A DNA stretch of 64,000 bases from Palleronia sp. LCG004. Lineage in GTDB: Bacteria > Pseudomonadota > Alphaproteobacteria > Rhodobacterales > Rhodobacteraceae. The notes beneath the pieces were generated by a model. It saw only the letters and a list, made by a program, of their open reading frames with translations. It ran no database searches and had not been told where the DNA came from. Numbering within the stretch: position 1 is the first letter of the stretch; each line of letters opens with the position of its first letter. Positions 56,172 through 64,000 of this stretch are shown here, in pieces. The stretch is taken from contig NZ_CP136759.1 in the NCBI RefSeq assembly GCF_032931615.1, positions 2,546,501 to 2,610,500 on the forward strand, written 5' to 3'. Both the position numbers and the translations under genes were made by a program.

Positions 56172-57036
56172 CATCCGTGCCGCCGAAGCCCACGAAGAGC
56201 CGCGCGAGCGACCGATCTGGCGGTCGATCCTGACGCATGTCCTGCTCGCCGCGTTCTCCTTCGCGATGCTCTACCCGATCCTGTGGATGCTGTCGGCCTC
56301 GCTCAGGCCGTCCGGAGAGATCTTCGGATCGACCTCCCTCATCCCGAGCCAGGTGCAACTTCAATCCTATCCCGAGGGCTGGTTCGGCCTCCGGGTGAGC
56401 TTCGGACAGTTCTTCGTCAACAGCATGGTCATCGCGGTCCTGTCGGTCATCGGCAATGTCGCCGCCTGCTCGCTCGCGGCCTTCGCCTTCGCGCGCCTGA
56501 ACTTCCCGTGGAAGAACTTCTGGTTCGCGCTGATGCTGGGCACGCTGATGCTGCCCTATCACGTCACACTCATTCCCCAGTACGTGCTGTTCCTGAACCT
56601 CGGATGGGTCGACACGATCCTGCCGCTCGTCGTGCCGAAGTTCATGGCGACGGACGCGTTCTTCATCTTCCTGATGGTTCAGTTCTTCCGCGGCATTCCC
56701 AAGGAGCTCGACGAGGCGGCGCGGATGGACGGGTGTTCGCCATTCCGCATCTACTGGAAGGTGATCCTGCCGCTGTCGCTGCCAGTTCTCGCCACCGCTG
56801 CGATCTTCTCGTTCCTCTGGACATGGGACGATTTCTTCGGGCCGCTGATCTATCTCAACAGCATGGAGGACTACACCGTCCAGCTCGGCCTGCGCAGCTT
56901 CATCGACGCGACGGGTCAGTCGAACTGGTCGGGACTGTTCGCGATGTCGATCCTGTCGCTGGTGCCGGTCTTCCTGCTCTTCATCTTCTTCCAGCGCCTG
57001 CTCATCGACGGCATCGCCACGACGGGTATGAAATAG
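56164..57036 (+). CDS. sugar ABC transporter permease 2
   Basis: 290 residues, MalG-type. First helix about 22-45 (LTHVLLAAFSFAMLYPILWM), with an EAA loop ELDEAARMDGCSPFRIYWKV near 180-200 and a C-terminal LFIFFQRLLIDGIATTGMK that is typical of the family. It ends 10 bp before the next oxidoreductase gene. Confidence 0.92.
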   Translation: MTDIRAAEAHEEPRERPIWRSILTHVLLAAFSFAMLYPILWMLSASLRPSGEIFGSTSLIPSQVQLQSYPEGWFGLRVSFGQFFVNSMVIAVLSVIGNVAACSLAAFAFARLNFPWKNFWFALMLGTLMLPYHVTLIPQYVLFLNLGWVDTILPLVVPKFMATDAFFIFLMVQFFRGIPKELDEAARMDGCSPFRIYWKVILPLSLPVLATAAIFSFLWTWDDFFGPLIYLNSMEDYTVQLGLRSFIDATGQSNWSGLFAMSILSLVPVFLLFIFFQRLLIDGIATTGMK

Positions 57037-57045
57037 GAGCCCTCC

Positions 57046-58041
57046 ATGACCGATTTCGCGGCCATCGGCCTCGATCACAACCACATCTACGGCCAGGTCG
57101 CGGAACTCCTCGCGGCGGGCGGGCGGCTTGCAGGGTTCGCCACGGAGGACGAGGACCAGGCCGCGGAATTCCTGGCGGCCCATCCCGATGCCGCGCGGCG
57201 GAGCGAGGCGGAGCTTCTGAACGATCCGGACATCGTGCTCGTCACCTCGGCGGCGATCCCGTCCGAACGGGCCGGGCTGTCGCGCCGCGCGATGGAGGCC
57301 GGCAAGGACGTGCTTCTCGACAAGCCGGGGGTCGTCTCGCACGCGGGGCTCGCCGAGCTGCGCGCGGCACACGAGGCGACCGGGCGGCGCGTTCGCGTCC
57401 ATCACTCCGAACTCGAGAGCAACGCAGCCTCCCAGACGGCATTGCGCCTCGTTCGGGAAGGCGCGATTGGTCGGGTGATCCATTATTTCGGCACCGGCCC
57501 GCACCGGATGGGCGAGCCTTCCAAGCGGCCCGACTGGTTCTTCGATCCCGATCGAAACGGCAGCATCCTCGTCGATATCGGGGCGCATCAGATCGCGCAG
57601 TTCCTGGCCTTCACCGGAGAGACGGAGGTCGAGATCGTCCATGCCCGCATCGCGCGGCAAGGTAAGGTCCCCGACTTTCAGGATATGGGCGACATGGTTC
57701 TCGCCGCGGGGTCGGCGCAGGGATATGCGCGGGTCGACTGGTTCACGCCCGATGGCATGCCCGCCTGGGGCGACGGCCGCATCATCCTGACGGGAACCGA
57801 GGGCGTGATCGAGCTCAGGAAATACGTGGACCCGGCAGGTGAAGGCGTGGGCCCGCACGTGATCCTGACCGATTCGGACGGCCCGCGCCGGGTGCCCTGC
57901 GACGACGTCTCGGATTTCACCGCGCGCGTCCTCGCCGATGCACGCGACGGCACCGAAACGGCCGTCGCGCAGGCGCTGTCGTTCCACATCATGGAAGCGG
58001 GCCTCAAGGCACAGGATCTTGCCCAGGGAGACGCACGATGA
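57046..58041 (+). CDS. Gfo/Idh/MocA-family oxidoreductase, divergent
   Basis: 331 residues. The nucleotide-binding region is AAIGLDHNHIYGQVAELLAA rather than a clean GxGxxG, and the catalytic EKP motif is DKP (VLLDKPGVVSHAGL). The active-site His is in ILVDIGAHQIAQFLAF. These changes occur in a subgroup of the family whose activity is not established. It overlaps the next oxidoreductase by 4 bp and may work with it on one substrate. Confidence 0.86.
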   Translation: MTDFAAIGLDHNHIYGQVAELLAAGGRLAGFATEDEDQAAEFLAAHPDAARRSEAELLNDPDIVLVTSAAIPSERAGLSRRAMEAGKDVLLDKPGVVSHAGLAELRAAHEATGRRVRVHHSELESNAASQTALRLVREGAIGRVIHYFGTGPHRMGEPSKRPDWFFDPDRNGSILVDIGAHQIAQFLAFTGETEVEIVHARIARQGKVPDFQDMGDMVLAAGSAQGYARVDWFTPDGMPAWGDGRIILTGTEGVIELRKYVDPAGEGVGPHVILTDSDGPRRVPCDDVSDFTARVLADARDGTETAVAQALSFHIMEAGLKAQDLAQGDAR

Positions 58042-59108
58042 AGACATACAGGGTTGCCGTGATCGGGCTCGGCGTCGGGCGCGGCCATATCGAGGAGGCC
58101 TGGGCGAGCCTACCGGGCAAGTTCGAGCTTGCTGTGGTCTGCGATCTCGACCGCGAGCGCCGTGAGAGCGTGGCCGAAACTTATGGATGCGAGGCGTCGG
58201 ACGATTTCGACGCTGTGATCGCGCGTGACGACATCGACATCGTGGATATCTGCACGCCCCCTGCCCTGCACGTGGCCCAGGTGAAGGCCGTGCTGGCCGC
58301 CGGAAAGCATGCGATCTGCGAAAAGCCGCTCGCGGCCTCGCTCGACGAGGTCGGCGAACTCGAACGCGCCGAAGAGGAGGCCCGCGGTGTGCTCATGCCG
58401 GTCTTCCAGTATCGTTTCGGATCGGGGGCGATGGCCGCGCGGCGCATCATCGACGAGGGGATCGCCGGAAAGCCGCTGGTCGCCACGGCCGAGACGCACT
58501 GGTTCCGCGACGCAGCCTATTTCGATAATCCCTGGCGCGGCACGCTGAAGGCCGAACTCGGCGGCACGATGACGACCCACGCGATCCACATCCACGACAT
58601 GATGTGCTGGCTGATGGGTCCGGTTTCGGGCGTGTTCGGTCGAATGGCGACGCGGGTGCACGCCATCGAGACGGAGGATACCGCCTCGGCCAGCGTGGCA
58701 TTCGCCTCGGGTGCCATGGGGTCGATCAGCGCCTGCACGGCCAGCCAGGACGAATTCTCGCGCCTCTTCATGGCGTTCGAGCATGTGAGCTTCGAGACCA
58801 CGCGCGCGCCCTATGCCGTCGGTCGCGGCCCCTGGACCATCACAGCGCGCGACCCCGATCTGCAGGCCCGCTGCGATGAAATCGCCGCCGAATGCGCCGA
58901 GGTTCCCGAGCGGTTCGCCGGGCAGATGACCGCATTCCACGAGGCACTCGAGGCAGGCGCGCCGCCACCCGTGGGGGTCGGCGATGCCCGCGACGCGATC
59001 GCGTTCCTGACCGCATTCTACCGCTCGGCCGCGACGCGATCCGAAGTGGCGCTGCCGCTGGCCCAGGACGATCCCGCACGCGCCGGTTGGCTTGCCGCGG
59101 CAGAGTGA
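58038..59108 (+). CDS. Gfo/Idh/MocA-family oxidoreductase (paralogue of the one at 28567)
   Basis: 356 residues. Rossmann motif VAVIGLGVGRGHIEEAWASL and AICEKPLAASLDEV (EKP near residue 95). AIHIHDMMCWLMGPVSGVFG holds the active-site His pair. It is clearly homologous over its full length to the protein at 28567-29661, sharing long blocks (FQYRFGSG, ATAETHWFRD, NPWRG, ELGG). The two belong to different transporter loci, suggesting related substrates. The ATPase gene follows after 30 bp. Confidence 0.9.
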   Translation: MKTYRVAVIGLGVGRGHIEEAWASLPGKFELAVVCDLDRERRESVAETYGCEASDDFDAVIARDDIDIVDICTPPALHVAQVKAVLAAGKHAICEKPLAASLDEVGELERAEEEARGVLMPVFQYRFGSGAMAARRIIDEGIAGKPLVATAETHWFRDAAYFDNPWRGTLKAELGGTMTTHAIHIHDMMCWLMGPVSGVFGRMATRVHAIETEDTASASVAFASGAMGSISACTASQDEFSRLFMAFEHVSFETTRAPYAVGRGPWTITARDPDLQARCDEIAAECAEVPERFAGQMTAFHEALEAGAPPPVGVGDARDAIAFLTAFYRSAATRSEVALPLAQDDPARAGWLAAAE

Positions 59109-59138
59109 CCCGTCGCCCAGAGGACAGAAGGAGGATTC

Positions 59139-60227
<1,089 letters not shown>

Positions 60228-60233
60228 CGGCGG

Positions 60234-60258
60234 GCCATGCCCCGAACTTGGGCATGGC
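60234..60258. terminator. bidirectional hairpin between convergent operons
   Basis: Perfect 9-bp stem GCCATGCCC / GGGCATGGC with a 7-base loop, between the stops at 60227 (plus) and 60269 (minus). No T-tract on either side, but the position suggests a shared transcription end. Confidence 0.7.
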
Positions 60259-60268
60259 AGCCGAACGG

Positions 60269-61426
60269 TCAGGCGATATGCGCGTCGTCCGATCGCTCCT
60301 CGGCCCAGTCGGCCTCCTTACCCATCGCGTTGCGCGGCAATGCGGTGCCGAAGGTCAGTCGCATCGGACGCTCCGCCGGCGTGAGACGCGCACGAAAGAT
60401 ACCGCGAAGTTCCGCCTCGATCTTCACCGGGTCATCTGTCCGATCGATCGCGACGAAGGCCTTGAGCCGCCCGTTGGTGCCCAGGCGCACGGACGCGTCC
60501 TTCACCTTCGGCAGGCTTTGCAGAAGGGCCGCGACACGCTGCGGATAGACGTTCCGCCCACCCACCTGCACGGCACCGTCGCGGCGTCCGACGGGGCGAA
60601 AGCGCCTGTCCCCCGCAAAGGCCACGCGGTCGGGAAAATCCACCTGCCGTCCGTGCCTAGACAGAAGGCAAGGCGTGCCGTTCCCCTTTGCGACGCCCCA
60701 ATGCGGGAGGAGGTCGTAGGCCTCGCTCGGGTTCTGGCGCGTGGCGATGCCGCTCGTCTCGGTCGCACCGTAGACCTCGATCATGCGCGACACACCCGCG
60801 TCGAGCGCCGCATAGGCCTGAGCCTCCGGCAACGGTCCGCCGGACGAGACACCGGTGACGCCCGACGGCCAGTCCCGCCCGAGGCGGGACAGCGCGGCCC
60901 ATTGATCGGGGACCGCGACGATCAGGTCATGCGGCAGCAGCGCAGGCAACACGCCGCCGGCCCCTTCGACGACCGGCACGTCCAGCAAAGCAGGCAAAAG
61001 GGCCGTCCAGACGATCCCGTAAAGGTGCGTGACCGGCACCATGGCGACAACCCTACGGCATCGCGCCACCTGACCTGCGAAATGCTGCGCCTCGACCAGC
61101 AGATCGGCGATATCGTGACCATGTCGTTGCGGCGCGCCGGTCGATCCGGATGTCCGCACGAAGAGCCGCGAGGGCGCACGCATCTCGACCGCATCGACCC
61201 AATCGTCGAGCGTGTCGGGATACGCTGTCGCGAAGGTCTCGGCGGGCAGATCGAACGTTTCGTGCAGGCTCGCCACGACGCCGAGTCGTTCCAGCGAGTC
61301 GAGTTCGAGGCCGGAACGGTCGAGCGCGCCCTTCTGCGGCGCGCCGCGCTGGCGCGTGATCTCGGCTTCGACAAGCCCGGCGACGACGCGCCGGAATGCG
61401 GCGCGGGGCATCGTCCCTGTCGTCAT
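60269..61426 (-). CDS. short adenylate-forming ligase, probably p-coumarate ligase for PYP chromophore activation
   Basis: 385 residues, shorter than plant-type 4-coumarate-CoA ligases (about 550). Residues about 30-80 resemble an acyl-carrier fold with DRSGLELDSLERLGVVASLH; Ser44 in DSL is where a phosphopantetheine would sit. The AMP-binding core follows: A3 loop RTSGSTGAP at 91-99 (followed by QRH, not the usual Lys), YGATETSG at 219-226, the hinge VGGRNVYPQRV and a C-terminal NAMGKEADW with the catalytic Lys. Genes for PYP in Rhodobacter species are linked to a short p-coumaryl ligase, and here the gene shares a transcript with PYP. It would activate p-coumarate as a thioester for transfer to the PYP cysteine. 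The substrate is inferred from context. Confidence 0.75.
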   Translation of the reverse strand: MTTGTMPRAAFRRVVAGLVEAEITRQRGAPQKGALDRSGLELDSLERLGVVASLHETFDLPAETFATAYPDTLDDWVDAVEMRAPSRLFVRTSGSTGAPQRHGHDIADLLVEAQHFAGQVARCRRVVAMVPVTHLYGIVWTALLPALLDVPVVEGAGGVLPALLPHDLIVAVPDQWAALSRLGRDWPSGVTGVSSGGPLPEAQAYAALDAGVSRMIEVYGATETSGIATRQNPSEAYDLLPHWGVAKGNGTPCLLSRHGRQVDFPDRVAFAGDRRFRPVGRRDGAVQVGGRNVYPQRVAALLQSLPKVKDASVRLGTNGRLKAFVAIDRTDDPVKIEAELRGIFRARLTPAERPMRLTFGTALPRNAMGKEADWAEERSDDAHIA

Positions 61427-62700
61427 GATACCGCCGCGAGAACGCGGTTACGACCGCTCCGCTTGGCTTGATAGAGGCGGGCGTCGGCAAGTTCGATTAG
61501 ATCGTCGGTCGATCCATCGACTTCGTCGAGCTCGGCACAGCCCATGCTGGCGGTCACGCGGATCTCGCCCCGGGTGGTCTCGACCGGCGTGCGGGCGATC
61601 GCCTCGCGCAGGGCAGAGGCGATCCGCATCGCCCCGTCGATTCCCTGACCGGGCAGCAGCAGCGCGAATTCCTCACCGCCGAGCCGCGCGAAAACCGCAT
61701 TGGCAGGCTTCATGGCCAGTCCGGTTCGCGCCACCGCGCAAAGGACCGCATCGCCGCCCGGATGACCGTAGCTGTCGTTGACCGCCTTGAAATGATCGAG
61801 GTCGAGCATGACGAGCGAGAGCGGCTCCCGGCGGTTCTGCCAACGAAGCTTTTCGCGGCGAAGCGTCTTGTGGAAATACATGCGGTTCGATGCGCCCGTC
61901 AGATCGTCGCGGGTGAGCATCGTGATGAGATCGCCGGAATCCGTCTCGCGCGGCGGAACGTCCCTCATCACCATCGAGAATGTCGTGTCCTGCGGGGTTT
62001 CGTCGTCGTCGCGCACCACGATCAGCCGCTGGCACCAGTAGCGTTCCCCGTCTGCGCGCTGCTCCCACCCCTCGTGAAGGTGCCAGCCATCGCGGGCGGC
62101 GACGCCGAACTGATCCTCGACGCTTTCGGCACCGGGCTCGTTCTCGCCGGAATGCACGAGAATGTCCTTGACGGAATGGCCGATCACGGTGTCGAAGCCG
62201 CGCCGGCTCTGCCGCAGGAAGGACGCGTTGGCCGAGATGACGGTCAGGTCGCCCGAGACGACGACGACCCCGAAATCGTTGATCCCGTCGATCAGCGCGG
62301 AGAACCACGTATCGGCCTGGCGCAGGCGATGTTCGCGCGTCACCTCGTCTGTGATATCCCCGAGCGTGGCCATGAAGCGGTCGGGCCCGAGCTTGACGAG
62401 AGAGCACGACAGGACCTGCGGACGCCCCTTCCTGCGCCTTTCCGCGAGGTCCACGAAGATGCGGTGATGGTCCCGGATGGTGCCGTGGCTGCCCGGAAAG
62501 TTTCCGGCGATGCTGCGCAATTCGGGGGCAAAATTCTCCATCGCCGCGAAAAAGTTCACGCATGCGGCCGCACCCGCAAGCGGCATGAGGTGCTGCATGG
62601 CATGCGGGTTGATCATCGAGATCTCGCCCGCGCCGTCGAACTCGATCAGCCCGACGGGACAGGCATAGAGGAATTGCAGAAGCTTCTCGTCGGTCGCCAT
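61423..62700 (-). CDS. PAS-PAS-GGDEF diguanylate cyclase
   Basis: 425 residues, no membrane segment. Two PAS-like regions at about 5-115 (LLQFLYACPVGLIEFDGAGE) and about 130-250 (NDFGVVVVSGDLTVISANAS) precede a GGDEF domain (about 262-425). The catalytic site is GGEEF at 341-345, a functional form of the motif; LDLDHFKAVNDSYGHPGGD supplies the metal and substrate residues. The RxxD product-inhibition site five residues before GGEEF is absent (KPAN). It should make c-di-GMP in response to a PAS-sensed cue. It lies between PYP and the ligase, overlapping the ligase by 4 bp and starting 16 bp after the PYP stop. Confidence 0.92.
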   Translation of the reverse strand: MATDEKLLQFLYACPVGLIEFDGAGEISMINPHAMQHLMPLAGAAACVNFFAAMENFAPELRSIAGNFPGSHGTIRDHHRIFVDLAERRRKGRPQVLSCSLVKLGPDRFMATLGDITDEVTREHRLRQADTWFSALIDGINDFGVVVVSGDLTVISANASFLRQSRRGFDTVIGHSVKDILVHSGENEPGAESVEDQFGVAARDGWHLHEGWEQRADGERYWCQRLIVVRDDDETPQDTTFSMVMRDVPPRETDSGDLITMLTRDDLTGASNRMYFHKTLRREKLRWQNRREPLSLVMLDLDHFKAVNDSYGHPGGDAVLCAVARTGLAMKPANAVFARLGGEEFALLLPGQGIDGAMRIASALREAIARTPVETTRGEIRVTASMGCAELDEVDGSTDDLIELADARLYQAKRSGRNRVLAAVS

Positions 62701-62716
62701 CGGTTCGGACTCCCGG

Positions 62717-63085
62717 TCAGCGTTCCACGAGGACGTAGCGCCGCGCGATCGAGCCCGATGCGAGGAGACGCAGGCGTACCCGCTGCGGGCGCATCCTGAG
62801 CGTCAGGATGAACGGCACGATATCGTCGATCTCGGGTTCGTCCTCGAACCGCTGGGCGACCATGAAATTGTTCATGCACTGGCCGATCGTCTCGAAGAAG
62901 GGCACACCGATGACCGAGCTCGGCTCCACGCCCGACAGCCGCGATTCGGTTGCGTTGTAGACGTCGGCACGTCCGTCCGGGCCGATTCCGATCACCCCGA
63001 ACGGAAGATCGTCGCGCGTCGCGCCGTCCATCGCGTCGAGATCCGCGAGGGTGACCGTTTCGAACTGGAATGCGTAATCAAGCAT
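62717..63085 (-). CDS. pyp: photoactive yellow protein (PYP)
   Basis: 122 residues, single PAS fold, same length class as Halorhodospira halophila PYP (125). The chromophore cysteine is Cys70 in [10 protein letters not shown], in line with Cys69 there. The chromophore hydrogen-bond partners are kept: Tyr43 and Glu47 in VYNATE (Tyr42/Glu46). The Thr50 position is Ser51; Arg52 is replaced by Val53. Other matching blocks: [35 protein letters not shown] with Met98 near the Met100 position, and the end [11 protein letters not shown] is a soluble blue-light receptor with a p-coumaric acid thioester. GGAGATGAGCC precedes ATG 63085. It is the first gene of an operon with a diguanylate cyclase and the ligase; no tyrosine ammonia-lyase is in the window. 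Confidence 0.92.
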   Translation of the reverse strand: MLDYAFQFETVTLADLDAMDGATRDDLPFGVIGIGPDGRADVYNATESRLSGVEPSSVIGVPFFETIGQCMNNFMVAQRFEDEPEIDDIVPFILTLRMRPQRVRLRLLASGSIARRYVLVER

Positions 63086-63201
63086 GGCTCATCTCCGTTT
63101 GCGGCCTTATGCAGATCAGAGGTTTACGCCCGATGAAGAGCCTCCCGACCGGTCCGAAAGGTCGGGATCACCGGCCCCGTCCCTTGCAGATCGGATCCAG
63201 C

Positions 63202-63642
63202 ATGAAGACCATTCTCGTCCTGAACGGCCCCAACCTGAACCTGCTCGGCAAGCGCCAGCCTCACATCTACGGCCACGAGACACTCGAAGATGTCGAACGG
63301 CTCTGTTCCGCGGCCTGCGCGGACGGCTTCGGCGTGCGCCTTCTGCAATCGAACCATGAGGGCCAGATCGTCGACTGGATCCACGAAGCGCGCGAGACGA
63401 CCTGCGGCATCGCCATCAACGCCGGCGCGTTCACACACACCTCGGTCGCGATTCTCGATGCGCTTCACGCCTACGAGCCGCCGGTCATCGAGGTGCATGT
63501 GAGCCAGGTCCACAGGCGCGAGGCGTTCCGGCACCATTCCTATATCTCGCAGCGCGCGGACGGGGTGATCGCGGGGTTCGGCCTGGAAGGATATGTCGCG
63601 GCGATACGCCGGATCTGCCAGCTCGCATCCGACAAAGGCTGA
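63202..63642 (+). CDS. aroQ: type II 3-dehydroquinate dehydratase
   Basis: 146 residues. Shikimate-pathway enzyme, dodecameric in the family. Signatures: [20 protein letters not shown] with the catalytic Arg and Tyr, [55 protein letters not shown] with the catalytic His. GGATCC precedes ATG 63202. It is divergent from pyp, with 116 bp between the starts. The link to aromatic metabolism and so to p-coumarate supply may be coincidental. Confidence 0.95.
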   Translation: MKTILVLNGPNLNLLGKRQPHIYGHETLEDVERLCSAACADGFGVRLLQSNHEGQIVDWIHEARETTCGIAINAGAFTHTSVAILDALHAYEPPVIEVHVSQVHRREAFRHHSYISQRADGVIAGFGLEGYVAAIRRICQLASDKG

Positions 63643-63867
63643 CGGCGGCGGATCCATCCGGATCCGATCATCGTATCGCACCCACGCGCCACCATCGCAT
63701 CGGTACGGTCATCGTGCGTGCCGATTCAGGCCCCGGAGCCGTGCAGCATCGCGGTTCAGAGCCCGCCCGGTATCCGATGGCACGTCGTGCTGCAGACGGG
63801 CCGAGCCGCAATGCCGGCTCCGCCCGCGCCGAAAATCGCCACGGCCCTGCACAGCGGGTTCACCTTC

Positions 63868-63899
63868 GAACGGGCTCCGTCAGACGACGGAGCCCGTTC
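63868..63899 (-). terminator. hairpin after the minus-strand gene at the right edge
   Basis: Perfect 14-bp stem GAACGGGCTCCGTC / GACGGAGCCCGTTC with loop AGAC, 13 bp past the stop at 63913. No T-tract follows in either direction. The stretch 63643-63867 to its left shows no gene. Confidence 0.72.
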
Positions 63900-63912
63900 T
63901 CGGGCCGCGTGC

Positions 63913-64000
63913 TCATTCCTCGAGGCGTACGCCCTCGAGCCTGATCCTCCCGTCGGGATAGGGCGTGAAGCCCGTCAGGTCGTCCCGCATCGCCCAGAGC
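63913..64000 (-). CDS. C-terminal end of an unidentified protein (5' part outside the window)
   Basis: Only the last 28 or so codons are visible, ending LTGFTPYPDGRIRLEGVRLEE and a stop at 63913. The downstream hairpin supports a real gene end. The fragment is too short to name. Confidence 0.6.
   Translation of the reverse strand, partial: LWAMRDDLTGFTPYPDGRIRLEGVRLEE

Overview
The window looks like a chromosomal segment of an alphaproteobacterium of the Rhodobacteraceae (Rhodobacterales). It is uniformly GC-rich and carries the order ybgC-tolQ-tolR-tolA-tolB-pal-cpoB-tilS-ftsH that is usual in that family, together with many proteins typical of it (DUF2243, DUF6635, CUT1-type sugar ABC transporters). 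No rRNA, tRNA or CRISPR array was found. There is one decayed IS110-type element and two heavily frameshifted genes.

Layout. (1) 1-12110, housekeeping: a partial ABC ATPase divergent from a GDSL esterase, a conserved unknown, the Tol-Pal envelope operon, tilS, ftsH with a clear terminator, a MOSC protein and folD. (2) 12434-16992, mixed: a ROK-kinase pseudogene, an amidohydrolase-type lactonase, a Tat-like DsbA-family protein, and two membrane or unknown-domain proteins. (3) 17082-26169, an amino-sugar operon: FGGY kinase, GntR regulator with a perfect operator, SIS-domain protein, a complete sugar ABC importer, nagB and nagA. (4) 26198-38728, a second carbohydrate locus arranged around a divergent promoter at about 31.1 kb. 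The left arm holds a binding protein, an oxidoreductase and a ROK kinase. The right arm holds an unusual 834-residue cytoplasmic enzyme resembling polysaccharide lyases, the ABC ATPase, two permeases, a LacI regulator and a NagB-like enzyme. (5) 38803-46246, myo-inositol catabolism: an RpiR regulator and iolG-iolC/DUF2090-iolD-iolE-iolB. (6) 46443-50254, an uncharacterised Gfo/Idh - DUF993 - TIM-barrel isomerase - TetR operon. (7) 50461-52344, IS110 remnant, a VOC protein and an empty stretch. (8) 52345-60227, a third sugar ABC transporter with three Gfo/Idh oxidoreductases. (9) 60269-63085, a minus-strand operon encoding a photoactive yellow protein (PYP), a PAS-PAS-GGDEF protein and a short adenylate-forming ligase that is probably the p-coumarate ligase making the PYP chromophore. 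(10) aroQ and the tail of another gene.

How the parts fit. About 42 kb is a carbohydrate-catabolic region: three CUT1 importers bring in glycosides or amino sugars, Gfo/Idh enzymes oxidise them, ROK and FGGY kinases phosphorylate, NagA/NagB and the Iol enzymes feed central metabolism, and each block carries or shares a local repressor (GntR, LacI, RpiR, TetR). Near-identical operator-like palindromes in front of blocks 6 and 8 suggest that one TetR protein controls both. The most striking block is the last one. It puts a blue-light receptor, its probable chromophore-activating enzyme and a diguanylate cyclase into one transcription unit, which suggests a light-to-c-di-GMP switch.
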